Positions 24,987 through 33,976 are shown, numbered from the stretch's first letter. The stretch: DNA of 38,769 nt from Clostridia bacterium (GCA_003563755.1 PWUB01000225.1:1-38769), one strand, 5' to 3'. Notes: a model not told the origin generated them from the letters alone. A program made the numbers and translations.

Positions 24987-25015
24987 AGTGTATGCATATC
25001 GTGTCCATATTATCT
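24987..25015 (-). promoter_or_regulatory. Candidate sigma-E (sporulation) promoter
   Basis: Minus strand: AGATAAT (25009-25015), 14 bp, CATACACT (24987-24994). The -10 matches the Bacillus sigma-E -10 consensus CATACAMT completely; the -35 keeps the ATAxT core only. Transcription would start near 24980, right at the GGAGGTGATG of the YvlD-like gene, leaving an extremely short leader. The position fits spoIIP being a sigma-E gene. Confidence 0.5.
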
Positions 25016-25150
25016 GTCACTGGGGCTGGAGGCGGTCGTCGGTGTGTCATGGGCATCGACAGGAGCCTGTGCCGTTGAGAGCCTCGGGGAGGGTTACCGG
25101 TTCGACGGGAGCACCCACGTACACGAAGGGTCTTTGAACCGAGCTCTACA

Positions 25151-25180
25151 TTGACAACGGCCATCGGGGGATGGTACTTT
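25151..25180 (+). promoter_or_regulatory. Sigma-A promoter of the hrcA-grpE-dnaK-dnaJ operon
   Basis: Perfect TTGACA (25151-25156), 18 bp, TACTTT (25175-25180). The -10 is weak (3/6). An alternative -10 TATAGA at 25181 would need 24-bp spacing, which is too long. CIRCE follows at about +5. Confidence 0.6.
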
Positions 25181-25191
25181 TATAGACGCGA

Positions 25192-25218
25192 TTAGCACTC
25201 TCAGGCATAGAGTGCTAA
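25192..25218 (+). promoter_or_regulatory. CIRCE operator (HrcA-binding site)
   Basis: TTAGCACTC-N9-GAGTGCTAA, the full consensus inverted repeat with the canonical 9-nt spacer. HrcA, encoded just downstream, binds here to repress the chaperone operon; heat stress titrates HrcA activity through GroE in known systems. About 60 nt before the hrcA start. Confidence 0.97.
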
Positions 25219-25277
25219 CGAGGCCACGGAGTTCGCTTGATTTTCGACCTTGTGTTTCCTCTAGAGGTGGTGCTGAT

Positions 25278-26300
25278 ATGGATCTCGACGAAAGAAAGCG
25301 CAAGGTTATGCAGGCTATAGTTGAGGCCTACATCCTGAATGCCCAGCCCGTCGGGTCCCGAACAATAGCCCGGGATTACGAGCTTGGAGTCAGTCCGGCC
25401 ACCATCAGAAACGAGATGTCTGACCTCGAAGACATGGGTTACCTGGAGCAGCCCCACACCTCGGCCGGCCGCGTTCCTTCCGACCAGGGATACCGCTTCT
25501 ACGTTGACGAGCTGGTGCGCATCGCCAGCCCCAGCCGGGAGGAGCTGGAGGGCATGCGCCGTGCCCTTGAGCAGCGCGTATCGGCGGTGGATTCCGTGCT
25601 GCAGTCCGCCGGCCGTCTCCTGGCAGAGGTGACGGACTGCCTCACCCTGGTCGCCGCGCCGTACCCCGGAGAGTCGGTCTGCAACAGGGTGGAGATCATC
25701 CCCCTCAGGGCGGGGAGGGCACTGCTGCTTCTCGTAACCGAGGAGGGGCTGGTGTACAACAGGATGGTCGAGCTGTCCGAGGACGTCGACCAGGAGACAG
25801 CGCACCACGTCTCGTCGGTGATGACCCGCTACCTCAGGGGCCACCACCTGCGGGATGTCGCCGAGGGTCTTACCCTCCGCAGGCTGCAGTCGGAGCTGAA
25901 TTACTGCCGCAAACTCCTGGATGCGGCTCACGAGGCTCTCTCGGAGAGCGATCGGTCGCAGGCGGATTTTCACCTCGAGGGAACGGTCAACATCATGAAA
26001 CAGCCCGAGTTCCAGGACGTGAGCCGCGCCCAGAAGGTGCTGAGCGCCCTGGGGCGTCATTCTGTTATACGGGGGTTGTTCCGGCCCTTCCCCTCCGAGG
26101 GAGTCTTCGCTCTCATAGGCAAGGAGAACACCTACCGCGACATGTGGGACTGCAGCCTGGTATCGACCGTATACTACATCGACGGTCGTCCCGTCGGCAG
26201 GATCGGTGTCCTCGGGCCCAGGCGGATGAACTACGGCAGGGTCATGGGGGTCGTCGATGCCATCACCGAAGCCCTGAGCGACGTGTTGAGCCGCAGGTAG
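25278..26300 (+). CDS. hrcA: Heat-inducible transcription repressor HrcA
   Basis: HrcA represses class I heat-shock genes through CIRCE. 340 residues, normal. The N-terminal winged helix contains QPVGSRTIARDYELGVSPAT and IRNEMSDLEDMGYLEQPHTS followed by AGRVPSDQGYRFYVD, all highly typical. The C-terminal GAF-like dimerisation region ends with GRIGVLGPRRMNYGRVM. ATG 25278 is preceded by AGAGGTGGTG; the open frame upstream overlaps CIRCE and is not family-like. First gene of the operon; autoregulated. A 243-bp gap separates it from grpE. Confidence 0.97.
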   Translation: MDLDERKRKVMQAIVEAYILNAQPVGSRTIARDYELGVSPATIRNEMSDLEDMGYLEQPHTSAGRVPSDQGYRFYVDELVRIASPSREELEGMRRALEQRVSAVDSVLQSAGRLLAEVTDCLTLVAAPYPGESVCNRVEIIPLRAGRALLLLVTEEGLVYNRMVELSEDVDQETAHHVSSVMTRYLRGHHLRDVAEGLTLRRLQSELNYCRKLLDAAHEALSESDRSQADFHLEGTVNIMKQPEFQDVSRAQKVLSALGRHSVIRGLFRPFPSEGVFALIGKENTYRDMWDCSLVSTVYYIDGRPVGRIGVLGPRRMNYGRVMGVVDAITEALSDVLSRR

Positions 26301-26543
26301 TACCGCCAGGCGGGTGAGGGCTGCGCCCGTGGGCACGCCCCGCGGACGGGACTGATCGAGCCGGCACCCGCATACGTTGCGGCACCCACGGGGTTATCGG
26401 TATGGTAGGTCTGGGAGTGAAGGCGGTATATTACCAGCCGGAGGCTGTTTCACGCGGGTGCGGGTGTGCAGGGGAGGCTCCGGATACCCGTCCCTTCGGC
26501 GGTTCGTATCTCCCGCGGTGACAATGATGGGGAGCGTGATGCT

Positions 26544-27131
26544 GTGGTGTGGGAAAAGGACATACCGGAAGTGCCCTGCGGCTGCAGTGAGGAAGAACCG
26601 ATTGTGGATGAATGCGAGACTGACGAGGAGTGTTCCCGGGTCCGGGAGGAAGATCTGAAGCGACAACTGGTCGATGCCCAGGAGACTATCCTGCGGCTGC
26701 GTGCTGATTTCGCCAACTACCGGAAGCGTACGCGGCGGCTGCAGGAGCAAATACGGTCCGATGCACAGGCAGAGACCGTTCGGCTCTTCCTCCCGGTCAT
26801 CGACAACCTGGAGCGCGTCCTCGAAAACGCCGATGAGGAGGATCCGGTCAGCAAGGGTGTCGACATGATCCTTCGTCAGCTGCAGCAGCAGCTCGAGGCG
26901 GTGGGTGTGGTGAGAATCACAACGGTGGGCGAGAAGTTCGATCCTCACCTGCATGAGGCTGCTGTCCATCTGCCCGCCGAGGGTTACTCCGACGGCATGG
27001 TCATTGAGGAGCTTCAGTCGGGCTATCAGGTCAACGACAGGCTGGTTCGCCCCGCACGCGTGATGGTGGCGCAGGCCTCGACGGATGATGGGGATTCGGA
27101 TGAATCTGAGGCGGACAAGGAGGAAGAATAG
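26544..27131 (+). CDS. grpE: Nucleotide exchange factor GrpE
   Basis: GrpE releases ADP from DnaK. From GTG 26544 it has 195 residues. A coiled-coil part (EDLKRQLVDAQETILRLRAD) leads to the typical FANYRKRTRRLQEQ, then FLPVIDNLERVL, and the beta domain FDPHLHEAAVH ... VIEELQSGYQVNDRLVRPARVMV. GGGGAG lies 9 nt before 26544; GTG 26466 would give 221 residues and cannot be excluded. Odd: the N-terminal region before the coiled coil has four cysteines (C12, C14, C24, C30) among acidic residues, which is unusual for GrpE. The stop is 3 nt before dnaK. Confidence 0.93.
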   Translation: MVWEKDIPEVPCGCSEEEPIVDECETDEECSRVREEDLKRQLVDAQETILRLRADFANYRKRTRRLQEQIRSDAQAETVRLFLPVIDNLERVLENADEEDPVSKGVDMILRQLQQQLEAVGVVRITTVGEKFDPHLHEAAVHLPAEGYSDGMVIEELQSGYQVNDRLVRPARVMVAQASTDDGDSDESEADKEEE

Positions 27132-27134
27132 ATC

Positions 27135-28943
27135 ATGGCAAAGGTACTTGGCATAGATCTCGGGACCACGAACTCCTGCATGGCGGTGATCGAGGGGGGC
27201 GAGCCCACCATCATCCCCAACACGGAGGGCGACAGGGTGACGCCCTCGGTGGTGGCGTTCACCGCTGACGACGAGAGACTGGTCGGGCAGGTTGCGAAAC
27301 GCCAGGCCATCACCAACCCTCAACGCACCATCGGCTCCATCAAGCGGAAGATGGGCAGCGATCACAGGGTGCACATAGACGACACCGAGTACAGCCCCCA
27401 GGAAATCTCGGCGTTCATCCTGCAGAAGATGCGCAGGGATGCCGAGGAGTACCTGGGTGAGTCTATCACCCAGGCGGTGATCACCGTGCCGGCGTATTTC
27501 TCGGACAGCCAGCGGCAGGCCACCAAGGACGCTGGACAGATCGCCGGGCTGGAGGTTCTACGGATCATCAACGAGCCCACCGCCGCATCCCTGGCGTACG
27601 GCCTCGACAAGTCGGAGGACGCCACGATACTGGTATTTGACCTCGGAGGAGGGACCTTCGACGTGTCGATCCTCGAGCTGGGCGATGGGGTGTTCGAGGT
27701 CAAGGCCACCAGCGGCGTCAACATCCTGGGCGGTGACGATTTCGACGAACGGGTCATGGAGTGGATGATTGCCGAGTTCAAGAAGGACAACGGCATCGAT
27801 CTCGGCAAGGATGCACAGGCCAGGCAGCGACTGAGGGAGGCTGCGGAGGAGGCCAAGATCGAGCTGAGCACGGCCATGAAGACGTCCATCAACCTCCCCT
27901 TCATCACCGCCGATTCCTCGGGTCCGAAGCACCTGGACATGGCCCTGACCCGTGCCAAGCTGGAAGATCTGATTTCGGACCTGGTGGAAAAGACCGTCAA
28001 GCCTATGAAACAGGCGATGAGCGATGCGGGAGTTGAGCCCGACGCGATAGACAAGGTCATCCTGGTGGGAGGTTCGACCCGGATTCCCCTGGTGCAGAAG
28101 CGGGTGAAGGAGGTCCTCGGCAAGGACCCTTACAAGGGGATTAACCCCGACGAGGTCGTGGCCCTCGGCGCTGCCATCCAGGCGGGAGTCCTCTCCGGTG
28201 ACGTCAAGGACGTTCTCCTCCTGGACGTCACGCCCCTGTCGTTGGGAATCGAGACCCTGGGCGGGGTGTTCACCAGGCTGATCGAGAGGAACACCACCAT
28301 TCCGACGAAGAAGAGCCAGATCTTCTCCACGGCGGCCGACAACCAGACCCAGGTGGAGATACACGTTCTGCAGGGAGAGCGGCCGATGGCGCGGGATAAC
28401 AAGTCCCTCGGCAAGTTCCTGCTCGACGGCATACCGCCGGCGCCGCGGGGCGTACCGCAGATCGAGGTGACCTTCGATATCGATGCCAACGGCATCGTCA
28501 ATGTCTCAGCACAGGACAAGGCGACGGGCAAGGAACAGAAGATTACCATCAAGTCTTCCAGCGGTCTCTCCGATGAAGAGATCGAGCGCATGGTCGACGA
28601 GTCCGAGGAGTACGCTGAGGAGGACCGGAGGCGGCGCGAGGCTGTTGAGGCCCGCAACGAGGCCGATTCGGCCGCATACACCGCGGAGAGAACCCTCAGG
28701 GACCTCGGAGATAAGGTAGACGGGGCTTTAGCCGACAAGGTCAGGGAGCGCATCGCCGAGGTACGGGAGGTTCTCGAGGACGAAGATGCGTCCGCAGAGA
28801 AGATCAAGGAGGTCACCGAGAAGCTCACCGATGCCCTGTACGAGGTCAGCTCCCAGGCGTACGGTACACCCGGCCAGGATGCAGCCGGCGGACCCGATGA
28901 CGATGATGAGAGTGTCGATGCTGATTACGAGGTCCGAGAATGA
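27135..28943 (+). CDS. dnaK: Chaperone DnaK (Hsp70)
   Basis: ATP-driven Hsp70 chaperone. 602 residues. It starts [18 protein letters not shown] (ATPase phosphate-1 motif); then [43 protein letters not shown] (phosphate-2) and [14 protein letters not shown] (adenosine motif), and the linker [16 protein letters not shown]. Substrate-binding domain and helical lid follow. As in many Gram-positive DnaKs, a segment in the ATPase domain that is present in the E. coli protein is missing (after [16 protein letters not shown]). Co-transcribed with grpE, dnaJ follows after 41 nt. Confidence 0.98.
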   Translation: MAKVLGIDLGTTNSCMAVIEGGEPTIIPNTEGDRVTPSVVAFTADDERLVGQVAKRQAITNPQRTIGSIKRKMGSDHRVHIDDTEYSPQEISAFILQKMRRDAEEYLGESITQAVITVPAYFSDSQRQATKDAGQIAGLEVLRIINEPTAASLAYGLDKSEDATILVFDLGGGTFDVSILELGDGVFEVKATSGVNILGGDDFDERVMEWMIAEFKKDNGIDLGKDAQARQRLREAAEEAKIELSTAMKTSINLPFITADSSGPKHLDMALTRAKLEDLISDLVEKTVKPMKQAMSDAGVEPDAIDKVILVGGSTRIPLVQKRVKEVLGKDPYKGINPDEVVALGAAIQAGVLSGDVKDVLLLDVTPLSLGIETLGGVFTRLIERNTTIPTKKSQIFSTAADNQTQVEIHVLQGERPMARDNKSLGKFLLDGIPPAPRGVPQIEVTFDIDANGIVNVSAQDKATGKEQKITIKSSSGLSDEEIERMVDESEEYAEEDRRRREAVEARNEADSAAYTAERTLRDLGDKVDGALADKVRERIAEVREVLEDEDASAEKIKEVTEKLTDALYEVSSQAYGTPGQDAAGGPDDDDESVDADYEVRE

Positions 28944-28984
28944 CCGACAGACCGCCGAGCCATCGAGCTGAGAGGTGACCTCTA

Positions 28985-30151
28985 TTGCCGGGTGCAAGAG
29001 ACTACTACGAGGTCCTCGGAGTCTCCAGGGATGCATCCCAGGAGGAGATCAAGAAGGCCTACCGCCGACTTGCTCGCAAGCACCACCCGGATGCTAACCC
29101 TGACGATCCGGACGCCGAGACTCGCTTCAAGGAGATAAACGAGGCGTACCAGATGTTGAGCAACCCCGAGAAACGGCGCGCCTACGATCAGTTCGGCCAT
29201 GCCGCAGGTGGAGCGGGGGCCGGGGGGTTCGAGGGGTTCAACGCGAGGGACTTCGGAGGTTTCTCGGATTTCGAGGACCTCAACGACATCTTCGAGGCCT
29301 TCTTCGGTGGGGGTGGACCCCGCACCCGCGGACGCAGGGCGGCCCGGGGCCGAGACCTCGAGTTGGCCCTGGACCTGGACTTCGAACAGGCGGCTTTCGG
29401 GTGTGCCGAGGAGGTCGTCATCACCCGTTCCGAGGGTTGTCCGACCTGCGGGGGAAGCGGAGCAAGGCCGGGCAGCAGTCCTAAGACCTGTTCAAAGTGC
29501 GGTGGCTCCGGACGCGTCAGCTCCGCGCGGAGCACGCCGCTGGGACAGTTCGTGGCCAGCAGGACCTGCCCGGAATGCCACGGTCGGGGCGAGGTCATCG
29601 AGGACCACTGCGCCGAGTGCATGGGTAGGGGAACGGTGCGTAGGAAGCGTACGGTTGAGGTCAACGTCCCCGCCGGGGTGGAGAACGGGATGCGCCTCCG
29701 CCTCGCCGGTGAGGGTGAATCGGGCACGGACGGTGCGCCCAGGGGTGACTTATATGTCAGGGTGCGGGTCCGCAGGCACCCCGTTTTCCGTCGTGAGGGC
29801 AACGATGTCCATTCCGAGGTCACCATCAGCATGGTGGAGGCCTGCCTGGGTGTCCAAAAGCAGATCGAAACCCTAGACGGCGAGGAGAGCATCACGGTTA
29901 AGCCAGCAACACAGCACGGTGATACGATCAGACTGCGGGAGAAAGGCATCCCGTACGTGCGTGGTTACGGACGCGGAGATCACGTGGTGACGTTGCGGGT
30001 GATCATACCCCGGGACCTCTCCGCGGAGGAGAGAGAACTCCTCGAGCAGTTCGCCGCTCTCAGGGGTGAAGAGATCTCGAGCCCCGATGATGAGGGTTTC
30101 ATCAACCGGGTCAAGAGGGCGTTCAACCGGGGTGCTGACCGGGATGGATGA
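28985..30151 (+). CDS. dnaJ: Co-chaperone DnaJ (Hsp40)
   Basis: DnaJ delivers substrates to DnaK and stimulates its ATPase. 388 residues with the full type I layout: J domain with HPD in [13 protein letters not shown] (about 30-45), Gly/Phe-rich region (about 75-110), four zinc repeats [24 protein letters not shown] and CAECMGRG (about 150-220), and the C-terminal substrate domains. Start TTG 28985, with GAGGTGA about 5 nt upstream. That ribosome site lies inside an imperfect palindrome (AGAGGTGACCTCT), which could form a small hairpin hiding it. The 3' end overlaps prmA by 8 nt. Confidence 0.97.
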   Translation: MPGARDYYEVLGVSRDASQEEIKKAYRRLARKHHPDANPDDPDAETRFKEINEAYQMLSNPEKRRAYDQFGHAAGGAGAGGFEGFNARDFGGFSDFEDLNDIFEAFFGGGGPRTRGRRAARGRDLELALDLDFEQAAFGCAEEVVITRSEGCPTCGGSGARPGSSPKTCSKCGGSGRVSSARSTPLGQFVASRTCPECHGRGEVIEDHCAECMGRGTVRRKRTVEVNVPAGVENGMRLRLAGEGESGTDGAPRGDLYVRVRVRRHPVFRREGNDVHSEVTISMVEACLGVQKQIETLDGEESITVKPATQHGDTIRLREKGIPYVRGYGRGDHVVTLRVIIPRDLSAEERELLEQFAALRGEEISSPDDEGFINRVKRAFNRGADRDG

Positions 30152-31028
30152 TGGCCTGTGGGAGGTAAGCATCGAGATACCCCGCGACAGGATGGATGAG
30201 GTGGCGGGCCACCTCATCGACGAGGTGCCCGGGGGCTTTGAGGAACGGGATCCCCGCCGGGATGACCGGGTCACCCTCATCACCTACTATCCGGCGAGCG
30301 TGGGGCAGGAGGAAGACGTCCGCCGCCGGCTGCAGACCGCCCTGTCTCCCCTGGGGTCGATGCAGTGCCGGATCACGGTGAGGCGGTGCGACGATCAGGA
30401 CTGGGTGATGAGGGCGAGGGAGGGCATGGGGCCGATCAGGATCGGCCCTATTTGCGTTGTCCCCCCATGGTGCGTGGACAAGGCGGGCGGCGATGACGAA
30501 CTAGAGGTGATCATCACGCCCGGCACCGCCTTCGGGACCGGGTACCACGAAACCACCCGGCTGGCGCTGGGGTGCCTGGTGGAGCTGATCAGCCGGGGGG
30601 ACTTTCACAGCATACTGGACGTGGGCTGCGGGACGGGTGTACTGGCAGTGGCGGCCCTGAGGATGGGGGTGTCCTAGGGGTATGGGTGCGACATCGATCC
30701 CGCCGCGGTGGCCTGCGCCAGGGAAAATGCCATCCGCAACGGCGTAACCCGGCGGCTGCACCTGTGTGCCTGTGATGCGGCCGAACTGCCTTACGATACA
30801 TGGCCGATGTCCTTCCCCCTGGTAGTAGCGAACCTCACCGCGGATATCATCACCGCCCGTGCCCGTACCCTCGACATGTTGACCGCCCCCCGAGGCAAAC
30901 TGGTTCTCTCCGGCATCTACTGCGCTGAGGTCCCCAGGATACGGGGGGCGTTTGCCGGGGCATGGGACGTGACGGCGGAGAGGCACGAGGGGTGTTGGAC
31001 GGCGATGGTGTTGCAACGCCGTAGCTGA
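30144..31028 (+). pseudogene. prmA: Ribosomal protein L11 methyltransferase, interrupted by an in-frame amber codon
   Basis: PrmA trimethylates ribosomal protein L11. One continuous frame from ATG 30144 to TGA 31028 (294 codon positions, normal length) carries the family all along: GTAFGTGYHETTRLAL, SAM motif I ILDVGCGTGVLAVAALRMG, then CDIDPAAVACARENAIRNGV, PLVVANLTADII and a normal C-terminus. A single TAG at 30675-30677 (codon 178) falls between SAM motif I and the acidic DIDP loop. Frame and flanking homology are intact, so it is one base change: a recent nonsense mutation, a sequencing or assembly error, or readthrough. TAG is used as an ordinary stop for at least seven other genes here, which argues against recoding. 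The start overlaps dnaJ by 8 nt; GTG 30132 is an alternative. Confidence 0.85.
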
Positions 31029-31041
31029 AGGGAGACCGTCC

Positions 31042-32427
31042 TTGGGATCCACCGGGTTGAAGGTGGCTGTTACCGTGTTGGGCTGCAAGACCAATCAATA
31101 CGACGCCCAGGCTCTGTGCGAGGAGTTTCAGAGGCAGGGCTTTTCAGTGGTGGATTTCTCCGATACAGCCGACGCCTACGTGATCGCCAGCTGCGCCGTC
31201 ACCCGGGAGGCAGCCGCCAAGTCCCGGAGGGCTGCCCGCCGTGCACGCCGGTCCAGTCCGGCTGCCGTGGTGGCGGTCCTGGGCTGCTACCCCCAGTCAG
31301 TGATCGCCGCGGAGCAGGAGGAAGAGCGCCGCCTTCTTGACGAGATCCCCGTCGACCTGTTGGCCGGTGTGACGACCCTGCAGGAGGTGGTGTCGACAGT
31401 TACCGACCTTCTCCGCGGATGCAGGAGCGAGGGGCCAGCGATCCTTCAGCTGTGCCCCGGCGAGGAGGTTCCCTACGGACCGCCCGGTATTTCGGAGTTC
31501 CCTGACAGGGCCCGGGCGGTGGTCAAGGTCCAGGATGGCTGCGATGAGTTCTGTTCCTACTGCGTGATTCCGTACGTGAGAGGACCCCTGCGGAGCCGCC
31601 CCGGGAACGAGATCCTCGAGGAGGTCAGGAGGCTGCTTGATGCGGGGTATCGAGAGATTGTCCTCACCGGGATTCACCTGGGGGCCTATTGCCGCGGAGC
31701 GGGCGCCGATGTCCCCTTGACCCAGCTGGTGCAGGATCTTACGGCCGTCGATGGTGATTGGCGGCTGCGCCTGAGTTCGCTGGAGCCGATGGATGTGCAT
31801 GAGGACCTGTTCAGAGTCATGGCGTCCGAGGGGCGGGTGGCCCATCACCTGCATCTGCCGGTTCAGAGCGGCAGCGACCGCGTCCTGGACCGGATGGGCC
31901 GCCGGTACAGCCGGTGCGAATACGCCGAGCTGGTGAACCGAGCCCGCCATCATATGCCCGATCTGGGCCTGAGCACCGACATCATGGTAGGGTTCCCCGG
32001 GGAGAAGGAGGAGGACCACCGGGAAACCCTGGCTTTGATCCGTGATATCGGCTTCTCCCGGATTCACGTGTTTTCCTTCTCACCGCGTCCGGGCACCCGG
32101 GCGGCCCGTCTGCAGGGAGGGGTGTCCCCGGAGCTCAAACGGCGCCGCCGCGATGAACTGCTGGAGTTGGCCCGCGCCTGCGGCCTGCAGTTTCACCGCC
32201 AGCAGGTGGGAGGCACGGCCCGGGTCCTGCTGGAAAAGAGAGTCGGTGCGGAACAAGTTCCCTTCGCCACCGCCGCCGGTACGTTATTTCACGGCTACAG
32301 CGGCAGCTACGTACCGACCTGGGTGGTCGGTGCCCGGCCCGATGACGAGGGCAGCCTGCAGGACGTGAGGATGGTGGATGCGGCCGAGGAGGGATGCCTG
32401 GCATCAATGCGGCGGGGCACGGGATAG
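31042..32427 (+). CDS. mtaB: tRNA t6A37 methylthiotransferase MtaB
   Basis: A radical-SAM enzyme that adds a methylthio group to t6A37 in tRNAs reading ANN codons. 461 residues. The N-terminal UPF0004 domain has VTVLGCKTNQYDAQAL and further Fe-S cysteines (ASCAVT, LGCYPQ); the radical-SAM motif is CDEFCSYC (CxxxCxxC) followed by VIPYVRGPLRSR; the TRAM domain is at the C-terminus. TTG 31042 has GAAGGGAG about 8 nt upstream. In many Firmicutes rsmE lies between prmA and mtaB; here only 13 nt separate them. Confidence 0.94.
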   Translation: MGSTGLKVAVTVLGCKTNQYDAQALCEEFQRQGFSVVDFSDTADAYVIASCAVTREAAAKSRRAARRARRSSPAAVVAVLGCYPQSVIAAEQEEERRLLDEIPVDLLAGVTTLQEVVSTVTDLLRGCRSEGPAILQLCPGEEVPYGPPGISEFPDRARAVVKVQDGCDEFCSYCVIPYVRGPLRSRPGNEILEEVRRLLDAGYREIVLTGIHLGAYCRGAGADVPLTQLVQDLTAVDGDWRLRLSSLEPMDVHEDLFRVMASEGRVAHHLHLPVQSGSDRVLDRMGRRYSRCEYAELVNRARHHMPDLGLSTDIMVGFPGEKEEDHRETLALIRDIGFSRIHVFSFSPRPGTRAARLQGGVSPELKRRRRDELLELARACGLQFHRQQVGGTARVLLEKRVGAEQVPFATAAGTLFHGYSGSYVPTWVVGARPDDEGSLQDVRMVDAAEEGCLASMRRGTG

Positions 32428-32472
32428 GCACTTGTTTACTGTGCTCTCGCAGGTGCCTTCATCCGGTGAGGG

Positions 32473-32488
32473 GCGGAACACATTCCGC
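32473..32488 (+). other. Perfect hairpin after mtaB
   Basis: GCGGAA-CACA-TTCCGC: a 6-bp stem with a 4-nt loop, in the gap between mtaB and the methyltransferase remnant. No T-run follows. Confidence 0.35.
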
Positions 32489-32505
32489 GTTGAGAAGGTC
32501 TAACC

Positions 32506-32721
32506 TTGAAAGAGATAGAGGCTAATCGAAGGGCCTGGACTCTCCCGGCACAGGATCACCACGGGTTCTTCACCGATGCCCCGGGCATCAACAGGTCTCC
32601 TGTGGGCGAGACGATCACCCGGGAGCTCGGTGATGTCACCGGCAACAGCATCATCCACGTAGGGTGCGACACGGGGGCTGGCACCATGTCCCTGGCACGG
32701 TCTATGCTCCTGCCCCTCTGA
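32506..32721 (+). pseudogene. N-terminal remnant of a class I SAM-dependent methyltransferase
   Basis: 71 codons from TTG 32506 (GAAGG upstream). The sequence follows the start of a family of SAM methyltransferases: IEANRRAW near the N-terminus, then VGETITRELGDVTGNSIIHV and GCDTGAGTMSLARSM (a SAM motif I-like Gly-rich loop). It stops right after motif I, and nothing downstream continues the fold in any frame before ddl. I read it as the 5' remnant of a deleted gene. The motif is itself altered (GCDTGAG for the usual GCGTG or QCNTG). It could also be a small expressed peptide, but I see no support. Confidence 0.6.
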
Positions 32722-32813
32722 GGCACGAGCGCTCACTTCGGCCCCTCTGATTGGTGGTGTTTGCAGCGGGAAGTAATACACTATGAACAGCATGACTGTT
32801 AGGAGGTGGGTCG

Positions 32814-33920
32814 GTGAGCGAAAGAAAGATATCCCTGGGACTCATGTTCGGGGGATCCTCGGAGGAACACGATGTGTCTCTCATGTCCATCAGATCCATA
32901 TGGGAGGCTCTGAATTTCGATCGGTACCGGGTGAGCTGCATAGGGATCACCCGCGACGGAAGATGGTATATGCCCGGCGAGCCGGGGGAGTGGATAAGAA
33001 GCGGCATTCCCGAGCAGCCCGACGAAGGGGCGAAGAGAGTTCAGCTGGTGCCGGGTGATGATGGAGGCCTGCTGGTGGAGTCCTCCGGTGAGTACCTCGA
33101 TCTGGACGTGATCTTTCCTGTCCTGCACGGGCCCTTCGGGGAGGACGGCCGCATCCAGGGAGCACTGGACCTCATGGGGATCCCGTATGTCGGAAGCGGT
33201 GTGGCTGCATCCGGAGCCTCGATGGACAAGGAGATGATGAACAACCTGTTCGTGGCCCACGATCTGCCGATCACGGATTTCCGAGTATGGAGGTCGTACA
33301 GGATCGATTCCTGTCCCGAAGAGATCACCCGCGAGGTTCAGGAGTGCCTGGGGTATCCCTGTTTCGTCAAGCCCGCGGCCCTGGGCTCGAGCGTGGGCGT
33401 CTCGCGTGTCGCCGCAGAGGACGGCCTCCTCCCAGCCCTCCGCGAGGCGGCCAGCTACGATGACAAGATCCTGGTCGAGCGCGCCGTCATCGGGGCCAGG
33501 GAGCTCGAGTGCAGCGTCCTCGGAGATGACAGTGCCTACGTGGCAGGGCCGGGCGAAGTCATACCGGGTGGATGCTTTTACGATTACCAGTCCAAGTACC
33601 ACGATGAGGACCTGCAGATCCTAGTTCCCGCACCGGTACCCGATGACGTGGCGGAGCTCACCAGGGACCTCGCGAAAAGGGCGTTCCGCGCGGTTTTAGC
33701 CCGGGGCATGGCCCGGGTCGATTTCTTCTACCGGGAGGAAACGGGGGAGGTTCTGCTCAACGAGATCAACACCATTCCGGGTTTTACGTCCCGGAGCATG
33801 TACCCCATTCTCCTGTCCAATGACGGCATAACCTTCGGCAGGCTCATAGACGAGTTGATCGAACTGGCCCTCGCTCAGGACGGCGGAGTGCGGTGTCCCG
33901 GCAGGGATGCATCCCTCTGA
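32814..33920 (+). CDS. ddl: D-alanine--D-alanine ligase
   Basis: An ATP-grasp ligase that makes D-Ala-D-Ala for peptidoglycan. 368 residues. GGSSEEHDVSLMS at the N-terminus, VIFPVLHGPFGEDGRIQGAL, GIPYVGSGVAASGASMDKEM, CFVKPAALGSSVGVSRV (ATP-binding Lys), and at the C-terminus RVDFFYREE with LLNEINTIPGFTSRSMYP. The omega loop reads FYDYQSKY; the Tyr and Lys there are those of D-Ala-D-Ala ligases rather than D-Ala-D-Lac ligases. GTG 32814 has AGGAGG 7 nt upstream. Preceded by a methyltransferase remnant and followed by nfeD. Confidence 0.95.
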   Translation: MSERKISLGLMFGGSSEEHDVSLMSIRSIWEALNFDRYRVSCIGITRDGRWYMPGEPGEWIRSGIPEQPDEGAKRVQLVPGDDGGLLVESSGEYLDLDVIFPVLHGPFGEDGRIQGALDLMGIPYVGSGVAASGASMDKEMMNNLFVAHDLPITDFRVWRSYRIDSCPEEITREVQECLGYPCFVKPAALGSSVGVSRVAAEDGLLPALREAASYDDKILVERAVIGARELECSVLGDDSAYVAGPGEVIPGGCFYDYQSKYHDEDLQILVPAPVPDDVAELTRDLAKRAFRAVLARGMARVDFFYREETGEVLLNEINTIPGFTSRSMYPILLSNDGITFGRLIDELIELALAQDGGVRCPGRDASL

Positions 33921-33976
33921 TGTGGAACTCCTCCATGAGGAAGTCCCCATGACCGAAAGACACGGAGGATGAGGCG

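Noticed and set aside
30675..30677. Pyrrolysine insertion at the prmA amber codon
   Set aside because: TAG ends at least seven other genes in this window with no sign of continuation, so reassignment to Pyl is unlikely; PrmA is also not a known pyrrolysine protein. Kept only as an alternative to test.
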